Below are positions 11,860-17,032 of a DNA stretch of 17,032 bases, one piece after another. Location of the stretch: positions 1 to 17,032 of the forward strand of contig JAZNZJ010000017.1 of NCBI GenBank assembly GCA_045594885.1, in the 5' to 3' direction. How positions within the stretch are numbered: the first letter of the stretch is position 1; each line of letters begins with the position of its first letter. The notes below the pieces were generated by a model. It was not told the origin of the DNA. It did no database searches and was given only the letters and a program-made list of their open reading frames with translations. The translations under genes were made by a program, and so were the position numbers. The stretch comes from Fimenecus sp045594885 (lineage in GTDB: Bacteria > Bacillota > Clostridia > Oscillospirales > Acutalibacteraceae).

Positions 11860-13960
11860 TTTGCTTCTCCCTTTTAAATTCAAAAGATAAATTTTCACTG
11901 TTATTGAGTGTAAGTAACAATGAGTCATCATTTTTAAGGCAAGTTTCTGCTTTGTCAATATAATCCTTGATATTCTCACCATATATTAAAATTATATCAT
12001 ATTTCTTTTGGTTTTCAAAGACTTTTTCACAGGTTTCTGTATTAGTCAGCAAGATATGGGAATTTTCGCATAAAAACTCAACAGAATCTGTTTTTTCAAT
12101 AGAATTAATTTCAATTTGATTACCCAATTTTATGGTGCTTATATTCTCTTTTGCATTGTTTTTGAATATTTTAGGAGAAGCCCCTGAAAAAATAACAGGA
12201 ATTTCACCTAAATCACCATAAAGCATTATAAGATTTGAAACCGTATTTGAATTATAATTGTTTATAAAAATCATATCGGGCTGTTTTCTGTTATGACTGT
12301 TAAGCAAGTCCTTAACCTCATTCACAGTCTTTTTATCTTCACAACCCACAATTACACTTTCGCCCTTACAATGCACAATTGCAATAGGGTTTTCTCCCGC
12401 AGTAATAAAATCAATTGACGGTGTATTATAATCATAACTTATAGAATAAAGTGTACCCAACACAAACAACATAACAAGCAATACACTTACCGATTTTAGA
12501 ATGTTCTTACCCCAATGCTTTGCAATTAAAACAAACACAATTGCAATAAGCATCACAATGATAAAAAAGTTGAAAAAATCATAATCAATTGATATTGTTG
12601 ACCATTCTGCCATACCTATTATTCCTGCCACTCGGGTAAGAAACGATGACAATATACCCACCACAGAGAATAAGAAATTTGAAATAATGGTTAATCCAAA
12701 AAAATGCATAATAGTACCTAAAACTGTTGATACCATTACAACCATTGCAACATCCACCATTATGAAATTAGAAATAATCGTGGCAATTGGTAGAATTCTG
12801 AATTTTGCTACAAAAACGGGCAGAGTAAATACTGCTGCAGAAAAACTAACTGACACAGTTAATGAAAATGCTTTGAATAATGGATTACCCTTAAAATATC
12901 TGCCCAATGTTGTATTGTCAATCCATTGACTTACCTTGTCAGAATAAACAAGTATTCCCAAAGTTGACAAAACTGTAAACCACAATGAAACTGAATGTGC
13001 CGCAAAAGGATTAACCACAAGAATACCTACAACGGCTAAGCCTATGGAATTCACACTATCAGCACCCCTGCCCACCGTTTTACTAATAAATACTGCCCCC
13101 ACCATTGCACCCGCACGCAATATTGATGAACTGAAGCCTGTAATAAGGCAATAAAACAAAAGGCAAAACACACCAACGGGTACGGTGTATTTGCGAAGTG
13201 ATGACTTCTTCATCATAATTCTAATCAGTCCAAAAGCCCATAGTGAAAGATGCAACCCAGATACTACAAGCAAATGCGATGTGCCTGAATAATTAAAATA
13301 ATCCGTTGTATTTTCGTCAAGTTCATCACGGTTACCAAATGCCATAGCCTTTGCAATTGCACCGTTTTCACCGGGAAGATAATAATCGCACACATCATTA
13401 AGATACTCTTTGATTTTACCGATTGTAAAATACCAATCATCTTTTTTGCCTGTGTCACATAGTATCATTTCATTGTTTTCAAAACTTGTAAAATATATTT
13501 TTGATGCCAATGAACTTTCAAGAAAAGTAATATCGGCGGTGTCTTTACTTAATTCTATTGTGCCACTTACAATTGAGCCCTCAACGAAGCCACAATCGGA
13601 CTCTGACACATATCTTATTTTATAATTTTCATTATCGGGCTTCACTATATATGTATATGCATAGTCGGATTTTTTCACCCTTTCGCAAACTACACCACGA
13701 ATTTCTGTTGTTTCGGTCAGATTATTCAATGTATTGTAATAATCATTTTGTGCAACTGAATACAAAAGTGAAAAGAGAAGAATTGAAGCAAGGCTTACAA
13801 CCAGTGTTTCCATATTCAATTTCTTTCTTAAAAGTAACAATAAACATAAAACAGCCATTGTCACAATTGAAATGACAACAGCTGTTTTAAATGATGAATT
13901 ATAAAATATTAGTGTTGAGATAAGCATTGAAAAGCCAATTACTGCGAATGGTCTTTTCAA
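11837..13960 (-). CDS. comEC: ComEC/Rec2-family DNA channel protein with degenerate metallo-hydrolase domain
   Basis: 707 residues. ComEC forms the inner-membrane channel for single-stranded DNA in natural transformation. Order: two or three N-terminal TM segments; a soluble OB-like (DUF4131-type) region near 85-155; then the Competence membrane domain with the hallmark GTSHLLVVSGLHLSL (about 226-240) and many TM helices to about 510; then a soluble C-terminal region (514-707) where ComEC proteins carry a metallo-beta-lactamase-like domain. Here the usual D-V-G-Q-G and S-H-x-H-x-D-H motifs are replaced by FITAGENP and INNYNSNT, so the ligands seem lost. Start: TTG 13960 has AAAGGAG exactly 8 nt upstream; the open frame extends to a GTG at 14005, but that overlaps the HIT gene and lacks such a site. 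Overlaps holA by 23 nt. No other competence gene is in the window. Confidence 0.92.
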   Translation of the reverse strand: MKRPFAVIGFSMLISTLIFYNSSFKTAVVISIVTMAVLCLLLLLRKKLNMETLVVSLASILLFSLLYSVAQNDYYNTLNNLTETTEIRGVVCERVKKSDYAYTYIVKPDNENYKIRYVSESDCGFVEGSIVSGTIELSKDTADITFLESSLASKIYFTSFENNEMILCDTGKKDDWYFTIGKIKEYLNDVCDYYLPGENGAIAKAMAFGNRDELDENTTDYFNYSGTSHLLVVSGLHLSLWAFGLIRIMMKKSSLRKYTVPVGVFCLLFYCLITGFSSSILRAGAMVGAVFISKTVGRGADSVNSIGLAVVGILVVNPFAAHSVSLWFTVLSTLGILVYSDKVSQWIDNTTLGRYFKGNPLFKAFSLTVSVSFSAAVFTLPVFVAKFRILPIATIISNFIMVDVAMVVMVSTVLGTIMHFFGLTIISNFLFSVVGILSSFLTRVAGIIGMAEWSTISIDYDFFNFFIIVMLIAIVFVLIAKHWGKNILKSVSVLLVMLFVLGTLYSISYDYNTPSIDFITAGENPIAIVHCKGESVIVGCEDKKTVNEVKDLLNSHNRKQPDMIFINNYNSNTVSNLIMLYGDLGEIPVIFSGASPKIFKNNAKENISTIKLGNQIEINSIEKTDSVEFLCENSHILLTNTETCEKVFENQKKYDIILIYGENIKDYIDKAETCLKNDDSLLLTLNNSENLSFEFKREKQNVIIERV

Positions 13961-13973
13961 ATCTAACACTCCT

Positions 13974-14312
13974 TTACACCAATTTTTCTGAAAGGTTATC
14001 CCCACTTAAAATGTGAAAATGAATATGCTTAACAGTCTGACCTGCCTTATCGCCACAGTTATTTATTACTCTGTAGCTGTCAACACCAACAAGGTTAGCA
14101 ATTTCAGGAATTTTTGCGAAAATATATCCTACAATTTCACAATTTTCTGCAGTAATATCATTAGCAGAGCTTGCCACGTGGTCTTTGGGAATTACAAGCA
14201 CGTGAACATCCGCTTGAGGAGCAATATCACGGAATGCGAGAATTTTTTCGTCCTCATAAACCTTGTTTGAAGGAATTTCGCCATTTGCTATTTTACAAAA
14301 AAGACAATCCAT
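13974..14312 (-). CDS. hinT: HIT-family (HinT-like) nucleotide hydrolase
   Basis: 112 residues, a complete small histidine-triad protein. These bind nucleotides and hydrolyse phosphoramidates such as AMP-lysine or AMP-morpholidate. The triad is KHIHFHIL with His96, His98 (nucleophile) and His100. Cys3 and Cys6 (DCLFCKI), with His45 and His96, match the zinc site of many HinT members. VLVIPKDHV (about 38-46) is the other conserved strand. The ATG at 14312 has AAGGAG upstream, which overlaps the alaS stop 12 nt away. The comEC ribosome binding site lies across its own stop. Next to alaS, a role on aminoacyl-adenylates is attractive but only inferred. Confidence 0.95.
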   Translation of the reverse strand: MDCLFCKIANGEIPSNKVYEDEKILAFRDIAPQADVHVLVIPKDHVASSANDITAENCEIVGYIFAKIPEIANLVGVDSYRVINNCGDKAGQTVKHIHFHILSGDNLSEKLV

Positions 14313-14324
14313 AATTATTACTCC

Positions 14325-16958
14325 TTACTTAATCATATTGCGAAGAATTTCGTCAGCACGCATAAGAGCATCATCAACCTTGCTTGGGTCTTTACCGCCA
14401 GCCATAGCCATATCGGGCTTACCGCCACCGCTACCGCCGGCAACCTTAGCAACCTCACGCACAATATTACCCGCGTGAGCACCACGGCTTATTGCGTCTT
14501 TACCGCAAGCACAAGCAAATGAAACTGTTCCCTTTTCTGCATTTGTACCCGCTATAACTGCAACACCGTTTGAAAGTGAATCTCTTACGGTTTCTGCCAT
14601 AGAGCGAAGACCGTTTGCATCTTCTTCACCCGCATAATAAACCACAAGCTGAATACCGTCAATATCGATAGCACCCGCCATAAGACCCGATGTTTTAAAT
14701 GAGTTAATTTCTGCCTTAAGATTTGCGATTTCTTTGTCCTTTGCTTTAAGGTCGTTTGCTACTGCAACTGCTTTCTGTGGAAGGGCTGAAACATTACCCA
14801 CCTTGAATGCGTCAGCAGTCGCATAAAGAAGTTCATTCTTTTCATCAATACATTTAAGAACATTTTTACCTGTTACAGCCTGAATTCGACGCACACCCGC
14901 TGCAACTGATGATTCAGAAACAATCTTGAAAAGACCAATTTTTCCTGTATTATCAACATGAGTACCGCCACAGAGTTCAGTTGAGAAATCCCCTGCTTTT
15001 ACAACACGAACAACATCACCGTATTTTTCGCCAAAGAGAGCCATAGCACCCATAGCCTTTGCTTCATCAATAGGCATTTCCTTAACAAGCATTTCTGTTG
15101 CGTTGAGAATTTCTTCATTTACAAGGTCTTCAACCTTTTTAAGTTCTTCGCCTGTCATACCTGTAAAATGAGTGAAGTCAAAACGAACTTCGTTAGCATC
15201 TACAAGCTGACCTGCCTGCTCAACGTGAGTGCCGAGCACGGTGCGGAGTGCTGCTTGAAGAAGATGTGCAGCAGTATGGTTACGCATTGTAGCCTTTCTG
15301 TTTTCTTCGTTATATGTGGTAACTGCGTTGTCGCCAACCTTGATTGCATCACCGTTAAGTGTACCGTGATGAAGAACTACACCATCAGCATCTTTTGTTG
15401 TGTTTGACACTTCAAATGTGCTTTCGCCGATTGTGATTACACCCTTGTCGCCAACTTGTCCGCCACTTTCAGCATAGAAAGATGTTTTATCGAGAACAAG
15501 AACTACATCGCCTGACTCAACGAAATCTTTTCTTTCGCCATCTGCAACGAGAGCAACAACAGTTGCATTTGTATTGTTTTCTGTATAACCTGTGAATTCA
15601 GTTTTTACAATATCCTTGAATGAAACACCATTGTTTCTCCAGTCAGTTTCAGCGCCATCACGTTTTACTGACTTTGCTTTCATTCTTGCTTCTTCAACAA
15701 GAGCTCTGAACTTATCTTCATCAACAGTCATATTGTTTTCAGCAACGATTTCCTTTGTCAAGTCAATTGGGAAACCAAATGTATCTTGAAGCTTGAAAGC
15801 ATCTTCACCTGAAAGAATACCGTCTTTTGAGTTTGCCATCATTTCGTTAAGCAAACCAAGACCGCTATCAATGGTCTTATAGAAACTTTCTTCTTCCATT
15901 GCGATAACCTTTTTGATATAATCTTGCTTTTCAACAAGGTTTGGATATGCGGTTGCATTTTCCTTAATTACAGTTTCGCAAACTTCCGCAAGGAATGGGC
16001 GGTCAATACCAATAAGTCTGCCGTGACGTGCGGCACGACGAAGAAGTCGGCGAAGAACATAACCACGACCGCTGTTTGACGGAAGAACACCGTCACCAAC
16101 CATAAATGTTGTACTGCGAATATGGTCAGTAATAACACGAAGTGAAACATCTTTTTTAGCATCCTTATGATATTCAATACCTGAAATATCAATGATGTGC
16201 TTCATAATGTTCTGAACTGTGTCAACCTCGAAAAGATTGTCAACATCCTGCATAATTGTAGCAAGACGCTCAAGTCCCATACCTGTATCGATATTAGGAT
16301 TTGCAAGACGAGTGTAGTTATTGTTACCGTCATTTTCAAACTGTGTGAAAACAAGGTTCCAAACTTCAATAAATCGGTCACAATCGCAACCAACTTTACA
16401 GTCTGGGCTACCGCAGCCTTTATCAGCACCACGGTCAAAATAGATTTCTGAACAAGGACCGCAAGGACCTGCACCGTGTTCCCAGAAATTATCTTCTTTA
16501 CCAAAACGAACCATGTGAGATGGGTCAACACCTACCTCTTTAGTCCAAATATCATAAGCCTCATCATCTTCAAGATAAACACTGACATAAAGAAGTTCTT
16601 CGGGGATTTCAAGAACCTTTGTGAAGAATTCCCAAGCCCACGCAGTTGCTTCATGCTTGAAATAATCACCAAATGAGAAGTTGCCGAGCATCTCAAAATA
16701 TGTGCCGTGACGTGCTGTTTTACCAACATTCTCAATATCGGGTGTGCGAATACATTTCTGACAGGTTGTAACACGATTTCTTGGAGGTGTTACCTCACCT
16801 GTAAAGTATTTTTTCATTGGTGTCATACCTGCATTTATAAGAAGAATGCTCTTGTCCCCTTGAGGTACAAGTGAAAAGCTTGGAAGACGCAAATGGCCCT
16901 TGCTTTCAAAAAATGCAAGATATTTTTCTCTTAATTCATTAAGACCTGTCCATTTCAT
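14325..16958 (-). CDS. alaS: Alanyl-tRNA synthetase
   Basis: 877 residues, full length. Class II catalytic core at the N-terminus: motif 2 region NVGKTARHGTYFEMLGNFSF (77-96), motif 3 GRGYVLRRLLRRAARHG (297-313). A Cys cluster, GCGSPDCKVGCDCD (181-194), is typical of many clostridial AlaRS. The editing domain has HTAAH (His561, His565) and CGGTH (Cys663, His667), the Zn ligands needed to clear Ser- and Gly-tRNA(Ala). A coiled segment near 735-755 precedes the C-Ala/DHHA1 domain with the glycine-rich AGGSGGGKPDMAMAGG. The ATG at 16958 has AGGAG about 9 nt upstream. It is first in the alaS-HIT-comEC-holA-rnmV run, driven by the promoter at 16995-17023. The leader is too short for a T-box. Confidence 0.98.
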   Translation of the reverse strand: MKWTGLNELREKYLAFFESKGHLRLPSFSLVPQGDKSILLINAGMTPMKKYFTGEVTPPRNRVTTCQKCIRTPDIENVGKTARHGTYFEMLGNFSFGDYFKHEATAWAWEFFTKVLEIPEELLYVSVYLEDDEAYDIWTKEVGVDPSHMVRFGKEDNFWEHGAGPCGPCSEIYFDRGADKGCGSPDCKVGCDCDRFIEVWNLVFTQFENDGNNNYTRLANPNIDTGMGLERLATIMQDVDNLFEVDTVQNIMKHIIDISGIEYHKDAKKDVSLRVITDHIRSTTFMVGDGVLPSNSGRGYVLRRLLRRAARHGRLIGIDRPFLAEVCETVIKENATAYPNLVEKQDYIKKVIAMEEESFYKTIDSGLGLLNEMMANSKDGILSGEDAFKLQDTFGFPIDLTKEIVAENNMTVDEDKFRALVEEARMKAKSVKRDGAETDWRNNGVSFKDIVKTEFTGYTENNTNATVVALVADGERKDFVESGDVVLVLDKTSFYAESGGQVGDKGVITIGESTFEVSNTTKDADGVVLHHGTLNGDAIKVGDNAVTTYNEENRKATMRNHTAAHLLQAALRTVLGTHVEQAGQLVDANEVRFDFTHFTGMTGEELKKVEDLVNEEILNATEMLVKEMPIDEAKAMGAMALFGEKYGDVVRVVKAGDFSTELCGGTHVDNTGKIGLFKIVSESSVAAGVRRIQAVTGKNVLKCIDEKNELLYATADAFKVGNVSALPQKAVAVANDLKAKDKEIANLKAEINSFKTSGLMAGAIDIDGIQLVVYYAGEEDANGLRSMAETVRDSLSNGVAVIAGTNAEKGTVSFACACGKDAISRGAHAGNIVREVAKVAGGSGGGKPDMAMAGGKDPSKVDDALMRADEILRNMIK

Positions 16959-16994
16959 ACAGACTACTCCTATTATATAAAAATTATCCTATAA

Positions 16995-17023
16995 ATTATA
17001 CAATTATAATGAAAATATGTCAA
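16995..17023 (-). promoter_or_regulatory. Sigma-A promoter of the alaS operon
   Basis: On the minus strand, consensus TTGACA (17018-17023), 17-bp spacer, consensus TATAAT (16995-17000). Predicted start is near 16988, giving a leader of about 30 nt. Confidence 0.92.
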
Positions 17024-17032
17024 TAAAAAATG

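Noticed and set aside
11860..11982. Longer HolA start 41 codons upstream of 11859
   Set aside because: It lies fully inside comEC, has no ribosome binding site and adds residues unlike the HolA N-terminus; ATG 11859 has GGGAGAA at good spacing.
13961..14005. ComEC start at GTG 14005
   Set aside because: It would overlap the HIT gene and lacks the AAAGGAG that sits 8 nt upstream of TTG 13960.
15168..16676. Several plus-strand ORFs of 60-110 codons antisense to alaS
   Set aside because: Shadow frames of a strongly conserved gene, without ribosome binding sites or recognisable sequence.

Overview
The window is AT-rich, low-GC Gram-positive DNA. Start sites mostly carry GGAGG-type ribosome binding sites, the best promoters are canonical sigma-A boxes spaced 17-18 bp, and terminators are hairpins with T-tails. 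The gene content (RNase M5 of the DUF4093-containing type, ComEC and HolA together, an AGE-type epimerase beside a sialic-acid-lyase-like protein) and compact GC-rich dispersed repeats suggest a member of the Clostridia, probably a gut Oscillospiraceae/Ruminococcaceae-like organism. The taxonomic call is inference; there is no 16S or other marker comparison here.

Layout. Bases 1-300 hold the end of a truncated coding region and a 32-codon ORF, neither recognised, closed by a strong bidirectional terminator. A minus-strand tRNA-Met/tRNA-Glu operon (432-589) has its own promoter and terminator. A plus-strand two-gene operon (816-2944) encodes an AGE-family epimerase and an N-acetylneuraminate-lyase-like aldolase, a likely sialic acid or N-acylmannosamine catabolic pair. 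It is followed by a 304-bp element with terminal inverted repeats and nested palindromes (2961-3264). A large three-TM membrane protein of unknown function (3317-5071, minus) comes next, then a GC-rich three-hairpin dispersed repeat. After that are an XRE regulator plus endonuclease III operon (minus), a divergent flavin-reductase-like gene (plus) and a second small XRE regulator (minus).

From about 7441 to the right edge everything is on the minus strand, in two transcriptional blocks. The upstream block starts at a perfect sigma-A promoter at 16995-17023 and reads alaS, a HIT protein, comEC, holA and rnmV, with gaps of 12-13 nt, a 23-nt overlap and a 4-nt gap. The downstream block reads long-chain acyl-CoA ligase, a flavodoxin-fold reductase with a CX2CX2CX5C cysteine motif, and thioredoxin. 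It is tightly coupled (ATGA overlap, then abutting TAA/ATG) and ends at a strong terminator.

Most genes are ordinary housekeeping genes. The parts that deserve a second look are the 304-bp inverted-repeat element, the family of GC-rich intergenic palindromes and 7-bp mini-arrays, a ComEC whose C-terminal metallo-beta-lactamase-like domain lacks the usual metal ligands, the uncharacterised 584-residue membrane protein, and the acyl-CoA ligase/cysteine-motif flavoprotein/thioredoxin operon. I saw no CRISPR array, no intact transposase and no convincing defence system.
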